Below are positions 9,275-18,126 of a stretch of DNA of 64,000 nucleotides, piece after piece; position 1 is the first letter of the stretch; every line of letters begins with the position of its first letter. Source of the DNA: Streptomyces sp. M41(2017). GTDB lineage: Bacteria > Actinomycetota > Actinomycetes > Streptomycetales > Streptomycetaceae. The notes under the pieces are model-generated. The model was not told the DNA's origin, did no database searches, and was given only the letters and a program-made list of their open reading frames with translations. The stretch spans positions 372,001 to 436,000 of the forward strand of contig NZ_MWFK01000003.1 of NCBI RefSeq assembly GCF_002078175.1. The letters run 5' to 3'. The position numbers and the translations under genes are program-made.

Positions 9275-9922
9275 GTGACCGAGCCCCGTTCCCGACCACG
9301 GACGCGTCTGCCCGCCGCCGAGCGCCGCGCGTCGATCCTCGCCGCGGCCACCGAGGTGTTCTCCGAGACCGGCTACCAGCGGTGCAAGGTCTCCGACATC
9401 GCCAAAAGGGTCGGGGTCACCGAGCCGGTGGTCTTCCAGAACTTCGGCTCCAAGTCGGCGCTGTACCGGGCGACGCTCGATCACGCGACCGGCGCCGTCG
9501 CCGCGCTTCTGCACGGGGCGACCGACGACGGCCGGACCGTGTCCGAGGTACTGACGGCGTTCCTCGACCCCCAGCACCTGGACCGGTACCACCAGCCCGG
9601 CGCCCACGGGTTCCTCTTCGCGGACGCCACGGCGCTGGCGCACGATCCCGAACTCGGCGACGCACTGCGGCAGGTGCACCAGCACGTCGCCGACATGCTC
9701 GCCGGGTTGCTGAGCCGTGGACAGTCCGCCGGCGACATCCGGGACGACATCGACCCGCAGACCGCGGCCTGGTGGCTCGTCTCGCTGCTGGCGGGCCGCT
9801 CCTTCCGCGCCGCCGTCGTCCCGGACCGTGACGCCATGGAGGCCGAGCTCACGGAGCTGGCTCTGCGGTCCCTGCTGCCGGGAGGGGTCTCGTCCGGCGG
9901 AGCCGCGTCCCCTCCCGCCTGA
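9275..9922 (+). CDS. TetR family transcriptional regulator
   Basis: 215 residues. The N-terminal TetR helix-turn-helix spans about residues 17-63, with the characteristic segment VSDIAKRVGVTEPVVFQNFG followed by KSALYRATL. The C-terminal ligand domain is unassigned. The GTG start has no Shine-Dalgarno but follows TACGAT by 6 nt, so the mRNA is probably leaderless. Divergent placement and the two intergenic palindromes point to control of the neighbouring methyltransferase gene and autorepression. Confidence 0.88.
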   Translation: MTEPRSRPRTRLPAAERRASILAAATEVFSETGYQRCKVSDIAKRVGVTEPVVFQNFGSKSALYRATLDHATGAVAALLHGATDDGRTVSEVLTAFLDPQHLDRYHQPGAHGFLFADATALAHDPELGDALRQVHQHVADMLAGLLSRGQSAGDIRDDIDPQTAAWWLVSLLAGRSFRAAVVPDRDAMEAELTELALRSLLPGGVSSGGAASPPA

Positions 9923-10120
9923 GGGATACGCCGATCGCCCCTCCGTCGGCGGAGACCGTCCGTACAAAGAGGTCAGCCGCGAGGACGTCGTGGCGGCGAT
10001 GGCCCGGTCGCGCGTCGAGGCCGAATCCCCGGTGGCCCTCCGAGCCCCCTCGTCGTCCCCTTCCTGACACCTCGGTCCATGACCCCTCGCCGGCCCCTGG
10101 GCCGTGGGGAACCTCGTGAA

Positions 10121-10474
10121 TCAGTGGAACTCGTGGACCACTTGGATCGGGCCGACGATGTTGCCGTTGAACTCGTCGAGCTCCTCGGCCGGGACCCACA
10201 GCTCCAGAATCGTCCGCCCGCCCGCCTGCTGGACGGGATACCGCCGCAGGAAGTCCGACGCGACCTCGAACCGTGTCACGTATCCGGCGCCGTCGTGCTT
10301 CACGTTCCAGTCACGCGCGATCCTGACGGCGTAGTCCTCGTCGAGGACGGGGTAGAAGATCGGCTGCTCCGGGAGCCTGGGAGGCCACGCCCGCCAGTCC
10401 AGCGCGCGCACCAGCTCCAGCTCCACGGGTCCGGTGGGACGCCACAGGGTGGTTGTCGCTCGCTGACTGGTCAC
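10121..10474 (-). CDS. Conserved small protein (of the type annotated ADP-ribosylation/crystallin J1)
   Basis: 117 residues from a GTG with AAGGA 7 nt upstream. Recognisable segments are LWRPTGPVELELV, WPPRLPEQPIFYPVL and IARDWNVKHDG, which recur in a small actinobacterial and proteobacterial family whose database name (ADP-ribosylation/crystallin J1) is not backed by an enzymatic motif here. It has no signal peptide or membrane segment. It is monocistronic. Confidence 0.65.
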   Translation of the reverse strand: MTSQRATTTLWRPTGPVELELVRALDWRAWPPRLPEQPIFYPVLDEDYAVRIARDWNVKHDGAGYVTRFEVASDFLRRYPVQQAGGRTILELWVPAEELDEFNGNIVGPIQVVHEFH

Positions 10475-10726
10475 GGAATCGTCCTTGTACGTGCGGTGGC
10501 CGACGGGACAGGGCCGACCGTGGCACACGACCTTACGTACGGTCTCCTGACGGAGCGAGGGAGTTTCGGTGCCCCGCCCGGCGTCGAAGGCCGCCGCGCG
10601 CCGTGTCCGCGCGTGTTCCAGCGCTGGTCTCCCCCTCAGGGTGGACGTGGTCGAGCCGGAGATCTCCACCTGGGGTTCCACCCGCGGGTCCACGCGTGGA
10701 AGGCGTTGTCACAGCAGGCTTGGGGC

Positions 10727-11269
10727 ATGACGACATCCGATTGGATCACCGACATCGCCCTGATTCTCGTCGTGTTCCGGCAGCTGCGGGAGGGCCGGCT
10801 CGATCTCAAGTCCTTCCTCATCCCGCTGGGCATCGTGGCCTTCGTGGCGCACACCTACCTCGACTCGGTCCCCACCGGCGGCAACGACCTGGTGCTGGTG
10901 GGCACCCTCGTGGCCGCGGGCGCGGCACTCGGTGTCGCCGGCGGCATCTACACCCGCATACGCTCCGCGGGCGGACACCTGTTGATCAAGGCCGGTGCGG
11001 TCTCGGCGATCCTGTGGGTGGTCGGCATGGGCGCCCGGATGGGCTTCCAACTGTGGGTCGAGCACGGCGGCGGCGACGATGTCGCCCGTTTCAGCGTCAC
11101 CCACCACATCACCAGTGACCAGGCCTGGGTCGCCGCGTTCGTCCTGATGGCACTCACCGAGGTGGTCACCAGGCTGGCCACCATCTTCATACGGAGCCGG
11201 ATGACGCCCCGCGCCCAACCGGCCGCGGTGACAGGCCGCGAGGCACCGGTCGCCGACACCCTGGTCTGA
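10727..11269 (+). CDS. Small integral membrane protein, unknown function
   Basis: 180 residues with about five hydrophobic helices (IALILVVFRQL, FLIPLGIVAFVAHTYL, LVLVGTLVAAGAALGVAGG, AGAVSAILWVVGMGARMGF and AWVAAFVLMALTEVV) and a basic/polar tail. The domain layout resembles DUF1453/CcdC-like membrane proteins, but I cannot assign a role. The ATG follows CAGGCT by 6 nt with no ribosome binding site, so a leaderless message is possible. Confidence 0.6.
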   Translation: MTTSDWITDIALILVVFRQLREGRLDLKSFLIPLGIVAFVAHTYLDSVPTGGNDLVLVGTLVAAGAALGVAGGIYTRIRSAGGHLLIKAGAVSAILWVVGMGARMGFQLWVEHGGGDDVARFSVTHHITSDQAWVAAFVLMALTEVVTRLATIFIRSRMTPRAQPAAVTGREAPVADTLV

Positions 11270-11343
11270 CCGAGCGGCGCCCTCCGACCGGTCCGCCACC
11301 TGTGGCGCGAGCGGGTGGTTCGCTACCGTGGGAGCGTCGTTCG

Positions 11344-12418
11344 ATGAGAAGAGGAAGAGCGTTGACCCAGCTCCCCGACGTCTCACGAGCGCCCACGATG
11401 ACGGACGTCGCACGCGTCGCCGGCGTGTCCCACCAGACGGTTTCCCGCGTCCTCAGCGACCACCCGAACGTCAGCGCCAAAACGCGTGCGGCGGTGACGC
11501 GGGTCATCGAACAGCTGGGATACCGGCGGAACTCCGCCGCACGGGCTCTCGCCACCCGCCGGACCCACACGTTGGGTGTCATGGCGGTGGACACCACGCT
11601 CTACGGTCCGGCCAGCACGCTCGCCGGAGTTCAGGAGGCGGCGCGGGAGCGCGGCTACCTCGCCTCCGCGGTCACCCTGAGGACCGCCAGCCAGGGGGCC
11701 CTCGCCGAGGCCATGCACCACCTCGCGGAGTGGGGTGTCGAAGGGATCGTCGCCGTCACTCCGCAACGGGCGGCCGTGCGGGCCCTGGCCTCGCTGGCGG
11801 CGCCCTGTCCCGTGGTCACCGTGGAGGGTGGCCACACGCTGGACCTGCCGGGAGTGTCACTGGATCAGCGTCTCGGCGCCCGCATGCTCACGGAACATCT
11901 CCTCGCGTCGGGTCATGCGACGGTGTGGCATGTCTCCGGGCCGCTCGACTGGCTGGAGAGCGACCCGCACCGAGGGCTGGGAGGGCGCACTGCGCGATGC
12001 CGGTACGGTGGTGCCGCCGCCGTTGCGTGGCGACTGGAGCCCACTGTCGGGATATCTGGCCGGGCGGCAGCTCGCGGACCGGGTCCTTGCGTCGCCGGGG
12101 CAGCAGGCGGCCCCGACCGCGGTGTTCGTCGCGAACGACCAGATGGCTCTGGGCGTCCTGCGGGCGTTCCGGGAAGCGGGCCTTGATACGCCGCAGGACG
12201 TGGCCGTCGCCGGGTTCGACGACATCCCCGAGGCGGAGTTCTTCCCGCCGCCCCTCACCACGATCCGCCAGGACTTCTCGTCGCTCGGTCGCAGCAGTAT
12301 CGGACTGCTGCTCGACCACATCGAGGGCAGGACGAGCGAGTCGACGCATCTGACGGTGGCACCGGAGCTCGTCGTGCGCGCGAGTACGACCCTGCGGAGA
12401 TCCGCTCCCGAGGCGTGA
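11344..12418 (+). pseudogene. Frameshifted LacI family transcriptional regulator
   Basis: The N-terminus has a textbook LacI helix-turn-helix and hinge (TMTDVARVAGVSHQTVSRVL, then RRNSAARALATRRT). The ligand domain begins normally to GPLDWLESD. At about 11961-11968 the frame must change to continue as RTEGWEGALRDAG and end with the LacI signatures VFVANDQMALGVLRAF and VAVAGFDDIPEAEFFPPPLT. The span is one base more than a multiple of three, so two bases lost (or one gained). Spacing to the family suggests two lost. The ATG at 11344 has GGGAG about 9 nt upstream. LacI proteins bind palindromic operators and sense sugars. It is the only local candidate to read the GACAACGTTGTC sites, if functional. 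Confidence 0.8.
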
Positions 12419-12515
12419 ACGCCCCCGGACCGATCGACCTGGATCGCCCCCCCCCCGGCTCGGCATTCCCCTCGGGCGAACAACAGGATCGAGGATCGAA
12501 CGACACTCCCGAGGA

Positions 12516-12559
12516 GGGTGCGCACAGTCGACGCCGCCGGACGGCGACTGTGCGCACCC
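12516..12559. terminator. Terminator between the LacI gene and the beta-helix hydrolase
   Basis: A 15-bp perfect stem (GGGTGCGCACAGTCG and its complement) with a 14-nt loop lies between the convergent genes. A run of ten C residues sits just before it at 12447-12456. Confidence 0.75.
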
Positions 12560-12579
12560 CGTACCTCAGTGACGAGACC

Positions 12580-14667
12580 CTACGGCCACGGTGTCGGGGC
12601 CGGCGGTGCGACCACCGCAGGCCGGTCGTCGCACGTGATGGTGTTCGGGAGTTCCCAGGACGCCAGCCACGGGCCCGTCGTGCCGCCACCGTCGTTGCCG
12701 CCGAGGTCCTGCACCGCGAACTCGGATCCCGTGGGCGGGAAGTTGAACGATCCGCAGTTGTTGATGCCGACCGCACCGACGTTGCGGGCGTCCACGTTCT
12801 CGAAGGACGCCGAACCGGCGGAGCGGGCGCTCAGCACCGACGTGCCGGTGCCGTCCACGCGGATGTCCTTGAAGTGGACACCCCGGATCGCGTACTTGTC
12901 CTTCACCGGGAAGTCGGAGACCAGCATCACCGCGTTGTAGGTGTTGTCGAGGAAGTGGTCGCCGGTGACTTGGATGTCGGCGTCGATGTCCCGCTCCAGG
13001 GCGTAGAACCAGATGGCGCCGAGGCCGATTTTCCAGTTGAGCTCGAACGGCCCCGATCGCACGGTGGTGTTGTCCGTGATCCACAGGTGTCCGCCGAACG
13101 GTTCCGCGCCGAAGCGGGAGCCCACCTGGATGGCGCTGCCCTCCCTGATGGGGTCGGCGATGAGGTTGCCGGTGACCTTGTTGTCGGTACCGCCGTACAG
13201 GGCGATGCCGTTGGCGAGGACAGGCGTCTGCACGGTGTTGTGGGAGAAGACGTTGCGCGCGTTGCCGGTCTTCTCCGACCACATGGCCAGACCGTCGTCA
13301 CCGGAGTTGCGGACGAAGGTGTCCGAGACGGTGGAGTCGGTGACGCCGGTGTGGAAGTTGAGGCCGTCGGCGATCTGGTCGGTGATCACGTTGCGTGTGA
13401 TCCGCAGGCGTGTCATCGGGCCGTCGAACCACATGCCGACCTTGGTGTGGTGCAGATAGAGGCCGTCGATCGTCGAGTCGCTGAGGGCGCCCCCGATGGC
13501 GTTGACCTGGTCGGTGTCGACGCGTTCACGGACGTCGCCCTCGACGGCGAAGCCGGACAGGTGGACGTCGTGACTGCCGCCGTCCGCCGCGTCCTTGCCG
13601 TAGAAACCGACGCCGGTGTGGACCGACCCGTCGGGGGCAGGGGTGGCGAGGGTGACCTGGTGTCCCTTGACGACGGTGTACCAGTTGCCCGCCCCGACGA
13701 TCGTCACGTCGTCCACGACGATGTGCCGGTTCACCTGGTACGTGCCGGGCGGCAGATACACCTTGAGGTGGCGCTTCTTGGCGTACGCGATCGCGCGGTC
13801 GAACGCGTCGCCCGCGTCACGTCGGCCGGTGGGGTCGGCGCCGAACGCGAGGACGTTCGCCGCGCGCAGCTCGATGTGCGGGGCCGCGACGAGCTCCGTG
13901 TCGAGCAGGTCGATCACGGTCCAGGCCGCCGCGCTGCCCCGGGGCGCGGTGAGCCGGACGGTGTCGCCCGCCTCGTAGCGCTTGCCGAGCAGGAGCCGTT
14001 GCTCGTCGTAGAAGTGGCTGGGCCTGAACGGCTTGTCGACGACGGGAGTCGGGGTGGTGGCGGCGGGCACGCATCCGCACTCCGTGATCCACCAGTCCGG
14101 GTGCAGCAGGTCGGCCTGGGGGTCGTTGCTGAAGGGGTACTGGTTGTAGAGCCAGGAGTACTGGGAGGTGAGCGTCATCGTGGAGCGGTGCCTGCCGTCG
14201 ACGGAGACGTCGAGCGGTGCGGTGATGCCGCCGCCCCGGGGCGCGTCGGGGATGCTGTAGCGCACGGTGAGTGCGTTGGCGGCCCGCGGCAGGGTGAACT
14301 CGACGTGCTCGCCCGGCTTCAGGCGCACCGCGGTCCGGCCCGAGGCTTCCGAGGGCAGGGTGTAGGCGGTGCGGTCGGGGCCGACGACCGTGCCGTTCGT
14401 CGACGCGTTCTCCGCCTCCTGCTCGGCGAAGTCCACGGCGGCGCCGCGCCCCGCGACGAGGGCGGGGTCGAGGCCGGCCCGGGTCACCACCGGAGTGCCG
14501 GCGCCGCCGCCCTGCGCGCCGGCCTGCACGCCGGCCGCGGGTGCCGGTGAGCCGAGGCCGAGGACCAGTCCGGCGGCCGCCGCGGTCATTGCCGCGGCGG
14601 TTCTGACCGGTCTTCGCGCGCGGCTGCGGACCCGTTCCGCATCCCCGTCTGTGCTGTACCGCGACAT
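12580..14667 (-). CDS. Secreted parallel beta-helix glycosidase, GH87-like (alpha-1,3-glucanase/mycodextranase type)
   Basis: 695 residues. An Arg-rich n-region (SRARRPVR) precedes a hydrophobic segment and a PAPAAG cleavage region. Next comes a CBM35-like/GH87 N-terminal domain opening DFAEQEAENASTNGTVVGPD, then a pectate-lyase-like right-handed beta-helix from about residue 270. IADGLNFH and NSGDDGLAMWS match the regions where GH87 enzymes carry their three catalytic aspartates. GH87 enzymes cut alpha-1,3-glucan (fungal wall, mutan) or mixed alpha-1,3/1,4-glucan. The ATG lies in a purine-rich leader. It converges on the LacI gene. No GACAACGTTGTC operator is present upstream. A general pectate-lyase-fold protein is the alternative. 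Confidence 0.7.
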   Translation of the reverse strand: MSRYSTDGDAERVRSRARRPVRTAAAMTAAAAGLVLGLGSPAPAAGVQAGAQGGGAGTPVVTRAGLDPALVAGRGAAVDFAEQEAENASTNGTVVGPDRTAYTLPSEASGRTAVRLKPGEHVEFTLPRAANALTVRYSIPDAPRGGGITAPLDVSVDGRHRSTMTLTSQYSWLYNQYPFSNDPQADLLHPDWWITECGCVPAATTPTPVVDKPFRPSHFYDEQRLLLGKRYEAGDTVRLTAPRGSAAAWTVIDLLDTELVAAPHIELRAANVLAFGADPTGRRDAGDAFDRAIAYAKKRHLKVYLPPGTYQVNRHIVVDDVTIVGAGNWYTVVKGHQVTLATPAPDGSVHTGVGFYGKDAADGGSHDVHLSGFAVEGDVRERVDTDQVNAIGGALSDSTIDGLYLHHTKVGMWFDGPMTRLRITRNVITDQIADGLNFHTGVTDSTVSDTFVRNSGDDGLAMWSEKTGNARNVFSHNTVQTPVLANGIALYGGTDNKVTGNLIADPIREGSAIQVGSRFGAEPFGGHLWITDNTTVRSGPFELNWKIGLGAIWFYALERDIDADIQVTGDHFLDNTYNAVMLVSDFPVKDKYAIRGVHFKDIRVDGTGTSVLSARSAGSASFENVDARNVGAVGINNCGSFNFPPTGSEFAVQDLGGNDGGGTTGPWLASWELPNTITCDDRPAVVAPPAPTPWP

Positions 14668-15090
14668 CGGATTCTCGTTTCTTTCGGGACGGACGAACCA
14701 GGACGGACGAGGGGGGGGACGAGCGCCGAGCACGGTCGGACGGTGGCGGAGAGGAGCGGACGAACGGTGCGGGCGAAGGGAGTTGAGCCGCCGCGCCATG
14801 CGAGCGGGCGGCAGGAGGCAAAAGCCGTGCCGGTGCGGTGACAGTAGGACGTGGCGGGGCCGCCCTACAAGACACCGGACGTCTCTTTCCATCATCTAGT
14901 TCGGTTCCTGCGTTCTTTCATCGATTTCTTGCGGCCTACCGCACGACGGGACGCCCGCCTCGGGCTGCCCCCATTCCCTGGCCTCGCACCGCGGCTCACG
15001 GTCAGCATGCGGATGCCCTCTTACCTATCCTTCCCTACCTGTCATACTGATGCGGTAGAATACGGAGTCTTCAGGGAACTTTGAGGAGCC
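14668..15090. other. Intergenic region, with an AT-richer part
   Basis: A 423-bp divergent region. The part at about 14890-15065 is noticeably less GC-rich than its surroundings. It holds possible -10 hexamers for the downstream HTH gene (CATACT at 15043, TAGAAT at 15056), but no convincing -35. No gene is seen. Confidence 0.5.
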
Positions 15091-15531
15091 ATGTCCGCTT
15101 CAGCTTTGTACTCGACCGAAGAGGTCGCCGAGATGCTCGGCCTCCACGTCCGCACGGTTCGCGGCTATGTGCGGGACGGCCTCCTGCCCGCAGTGCGGAT
15201 CGGCAAGCAGTACCGGATCGCGGCGGCGGACGTGGACGCCCTCACGGAGGGCCGCACTCCGGCGCCGGCCGCCCCGGCGGTGAGCGGTCGACCGCGCGTC
15301 GAGGTGACGGCCGTCGTTCAGGTCGACGGAATCGACAGGGCGGCGATGTCCCGGCTGAGCACGCTCGTGACGAGCGCGGCGGCGACGCGTCCGGGGCGTG
15401 GGTCGCGCCTGCACCTGGAGACCCTCTACGACGAGCAGCGCGACTCCGCGAAGTTCGTGGCCATCGGCAGTGCCGACGACACGGCCACGCTGGTCGCCCT
15501 CATCGGATCGTTCGCGGAGTCGGAACTGTGA
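15091..15531 (+). CDS. Excisionase/MerR-type helix-turn-helix protein
   Basis: 146 residues. The N-terminal 55 residues are a winged-helix DNA-binding domain of the excisionase/BldC/MerR type (LYSTEEVAEMLGLHVRTVRG, then GLLPAVRIGKQYRI). A Pro/Ala linker follows, then a C-terminal alpha/beta domain of about 75 residues that I do not recognise and that could sense a ligand or dimerise. GAGGAG precedes the ATG by 2 nt of spacer. The YqeY-like gene follows 60 bp later on the same strand, so they are probably co-transcribed. Confidence 0.75.
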   Translation: MSASALYSTEEVAEMLGLHVRTVRGYVRDGLLPAVRIGKQYRIAAADVDALTEGRTPAPAAPAVSGRPRVEVTAVVQVDGIDRAAMSRLSTLVTSAAATRPGRGSRLHLETLYDEQRDSAKFVAIGSADDTATLVALIGSFAESEL

Positions 15532-15592
15532 GCGTCCACTCGATCCAGCAGTCCCCGACGGACGGGGACCAGGAATGACCAGGAGTCCCGAC

Positions 15593-15973
15593 ATGCCGGT
15601 TCCCGAAGACGCCCAGGCTCTCCGGTCGCTGCTCCGCGCCGATCTCGTCGCGGCGATGAAGGCGCGCAGGACCGAGGCGGTCGGCGCGCTGCGCACCGCC
15701 CTCGCGGTCATCGACAACGCCGAAGCCGTGGAGACCCCCGCGCAGGGCTCGGTTCATGCGGTGAGCGAACACGTCGCCGGCGCCCGCACCGGCGTCGGGT
15801 CGACAGAAGCGGAACGCCGCGTCCTGTCCCTCGACGACGTTCGCGCCCTCTTGCAGGCACAGGTCGACGACCGCACCAACGAGGCCGATCGGTACGACAC
15901 TTACGGTCAGAGCGACGCGGCTCTTCGACTCCGCCGCGAGGCCGACGTCCTCAGTCAGTACCTGGTCGGCTGA
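15593..15973 (+). CDS. GatB/YqeY domain protein
   Basis: 126 residues. The N-terminal half (LRADLVAAMKARRTEAVGALRTALAVIDNAE) and the C-terminal helices (EADRYDTYGQSDAALRLRREADVLSQYL) match YqeY, a stand-alone version of the C-terminal tRNA-binding domain of amidotransferase GatB. The cellular role of YqeY is not firmly known. The ATG at 15593 has AGGAG 7 nt upstream; an ATG at 15575 would add six residues. It follows the HTH gene closely, which suggests the HTH protein may autoregulate a two-gene unit. Confidence 0.75.
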   Translation: MPVPEDAQALRSLLRADLVAAMKARRTEAVGALRTALAVIDNAEAVETPAQGSVHAVSEHVAGARTGVGSTEAERRVLSLDDVRALLQAQVDDRTNEADRYDTYGQSDAALRLRREADVLSQYLVG

Positions 15974-15982
15974 GACCGCTCC

Positions 15983-16108
15983 TCAGTCACGCCCGCGCGG
16001 GCTCGCCCACGGGTGACCCATCTGTCGCCGGTCCCGGCGGATCAGGACGGCGGTGCTGATCGCGACGAAGAAGAGAGCGGTGGCGAGCGGTGCGATGAAG
16101 TAGGTCAT
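15983..16108 (-). CDS. 41-residue single-pass membrane protein
   Basis: A short gene with AGGAG 5 nt before its ATG. The peptide opens MTYFIAPLATALFFVAISTA, one clear transmembrane helix, followed by a basic RRDRRQ stop-transfer segment and a short cytoplasmic tail. Function is unknown. It converges on the YqeY gene with only 9 bp between stop codons. Confidence 0.5.
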   Translation of the reverse strand: MTYFIAPLATALFFVAISTAVLIRRDRRQMGHPWASPRGRD

Positions 16109-16647
16109 GTCGACTCCTGTCGCCCGGCCGCGCGCTGCGTACCAGGACGGGCGAGAACGTGGTGGGGGTGGGCCGCGGGCATTCCGTCGGCCCCGTTCGA
16201 GGCCCTGCCCCGGAACGCGGCCGACGGCCCGGAGCGCACGGCCACGGCGAGGGCGGCGGTGTACGCGATGCCGGGCAGCCCCGTGGCTGTCTCCACGCAC
16301 ATCCGCATCTCCGCCCCCTCCCTCGCCCGCCGTGATCGGGTGGCGCACTGCTCCCCTCCGGGCTCCCTGCCGGACATCACCTGCCGGTGACCGGCATCAG
16401 AACCCTTCACAGTGCTCCGCCGACGTCATGGTGCACGGTCGGCCCACGGACGCGCATTGCCGAACCCCGGCAGTGTTCTTGAGGGCGTCCATGCCGGTGC
16501 CCCGCCAGAAGCACGTCACCGGCACGTCAAGACTTCCGGAGATGACGTGCCGGGCCCGGGAGACCTCGAGTACTCTCCGCACAGCTGCATGGACGCCTTC
16601 AGCGGGGGCTACAAGCCCGGGTCGGCGCAGGCCCTCCAACGGCCGGT
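16109..16647. other. Intergenic stretch with no gene I can support
   Basis: Several open frames exist in this 539-bp region, but none has a good ribosome binding site together with a recognisable protein. The longest are alanine/arginine-rich shadows of GC-rich sequence. Confidence 0.4.
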
Positions 16648-17182
16648 TCACCGCTGCCGGACGTTGCCCATCTCCGCGGCGAACGCCGTCGGTGAACCGT
16701 CGAAGCCGCGGACCGCCTCCTGAAGCGACCAGGCTCCGGAGCCGTCCCGGGTGAACTCCGCGATCGTCGTGGCGTTCGATCCCGCGACCCGGCTGAGGTC
16801 TGTCCGTCATCAGCTCCCGGTAGTCCTCCACCACCAGTACCCCCGCGTTCCTGATGTCTCCGAACGTCAGGGCCCCCTGGTCCTGATGGATCGCCACTCC
16901 CACCACGACGCGCGCGTACGAAGACGCCAGGCGGTCGAGCTCCAGCACCATCACCTCGACGAAGCCGAGGCCGACGCCGGTCTCACTGTGGCGGCTCATG
17001 TTGATGGTGCCGTCCGGTGAACGGCTTTCGGTGTGAACGACGTACACCGGTCGCCCGCGCGGCTCCTCGGCGGAATAGGTCGCCGCCATGATGTCGAGGT
17101 GACGGGGCGGCTCCCCCCAGGGACTGGGATCCCAGCGGAGTTTCACCTGGACCTTCGCGAGCCCACTGCTGACACCACTCAC
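16648..17182 (-). pseudogene. Frameshifted TerD family protein
   Basis: From a GTG with GGGGAGG 8 nt upstream, the first two thirds read as a TerD domain: KVQVKLRWDPSP, the DLDI-like HLDIMAATY strand, and later VEVMVLELDRL and VVVGVAIHQDQG. After YRELMTD (about 16797-16806) the frame is lost. The continuation in another frame gives DLSRVAGSNATTIAEFTRDG and GFDGSPTAFAAEMGNV, a standard TerD ending, with the stop at 16648. The span is one base over a multiple of three. TerD proteins are calcium-binding, linked to tellurite and stress resistance and, in Streptomyces, to differentiation. It may be a pseudogene or a sequence error. Confidence 0.7.
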
Positions 17183-17447
17183 GGACGTCGCCTCCCCTGA
17201 ACCCAACGCGTATGGAACGCGTATCCACGTCGTCAAGTATCGCCCCGCGCTGGGCTGTTCAGGCAGCGCGATCGGGAGTGGTATGTGCCGGACGCCGGAG
17301 CAAGCTCCCGACCACCCGTCGTCGGACGGTCGTGTCGCGCCGCCCCGCCCCTCCGGAGCCGGTCGTGCCCGCCACCGGGGCCGGGGCCGCTCTGCACAAG
17401 GACCTCTAGGCTGGCGGGACTGCCGACGAGGAGGAGACACCGGGCCG

Positions 17448-18029
17448 ATGTTCAGGCTCTCACTGCCCGCTGCCACGGAACGGCTCGCTCTGCGCCCGTT
17501 CACGCCGGACGACCTCGACGACCTGCACGCGTATCAGAGTCTTCCCGATGTCGCCCGTCACCTCTTCCGGCCGCCGCTCACCCGCGACCAGTGCGCGCGG
17601 AGTCTGACGCGGCGAGCCGCCGGTACCGCGTGGGCCGAGGACGGCGACGACCTGGTGGTGGCCGTGTGCGAGACGGGCGGGACGACGGTCGTCGGCGAGA
17701 TCGTTCTCAGACTTGCGAGCGCGCGAGCGCGCCAGGCCGAGATCGGCTGGGTCTTCCATCCGGCGTACGCCGGACGGGGTTACGCCACGGAGGCCGCGCG
17801 CGCGACCGCTTCACTCGCCTTCGCGGAGCTGAACGTCCACCGGCTGTTCGCCCGTCTCGACGTACTCAACACCGGTTCGGTGCGCGTGTGCGAGCGGCTC
17901 GGCATGCGCCGCGAAGCGCACTTCGTCGAGAACGACCTCGACGGGGAGCGCTGGGCCGACGAGTACGTCTACGCGACACTCGCCCGCGAGTGGAAGACCG
18001 AACCGGTCCGGCGCGATCCTCTCCCATGA
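17448..18029 (+). CDS. GNAT family N-acetyltransferase (RimJ/RimL type)
   Basis: 193 residues. It opens with ERLALRPFTPDDLDDL, typical of the RimJ/RimL/Acetyltransf_3 group. The acetyl-CoA pyrophosphate loop is FHPAYAGRGYATEAARA (about residues 105-121), followed by LFARLDVLNTGSVRVCERLGM. Such enzymes acetylate N-termini of proteins, amino acids or antibiotics; the substrate is unknown. GGAGGAG lies rather far (about 13 nt) from the ATG. A TAGGCT hexamer at 17407 may be the promoter. Confidence 0.85.
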   Translation: MFRLSLPAATERLALRPFTPDDLDDLHAYQSLPDVARHLFRPPLTRDQCARSLTRRAAGTAWAEDGDDLVVAVCETGGTTVVGEIVLRLASARARQAEIGWVFHPAYAGRGYATEAARATASLAFAELNVHRLFARLDVLNTGSVRVCERLGMRREAHFVENDLDGERWADEYVYATLAREWKTEPVRRDPLP

Positions 18030-18126
18030 GCCCGATGCAGGACGGACGTGGTCGAAGGCCCGAAGCCTGACGGCATCCGGCGAACGGCAAGCGGCAGCCA
18101 CCCCGAACCGGCTTCGCACGGATCGA

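Noticed and set aside
12447..12456. Run of ten C residues as a phase-variation tract
   Set aside because: It lies after the LacI stop and before a terminator, not in a coding or promoter position, so slippage would have no clear effect.
16397..16650. Continuation of the TerD frame past the frameshift, giving a 368-codon protein
   Set aside because: After residue YRELMTD the sequence loses TerD similarity, while the correct continuation is in the next frame; the long frame is an artefact of the indel.
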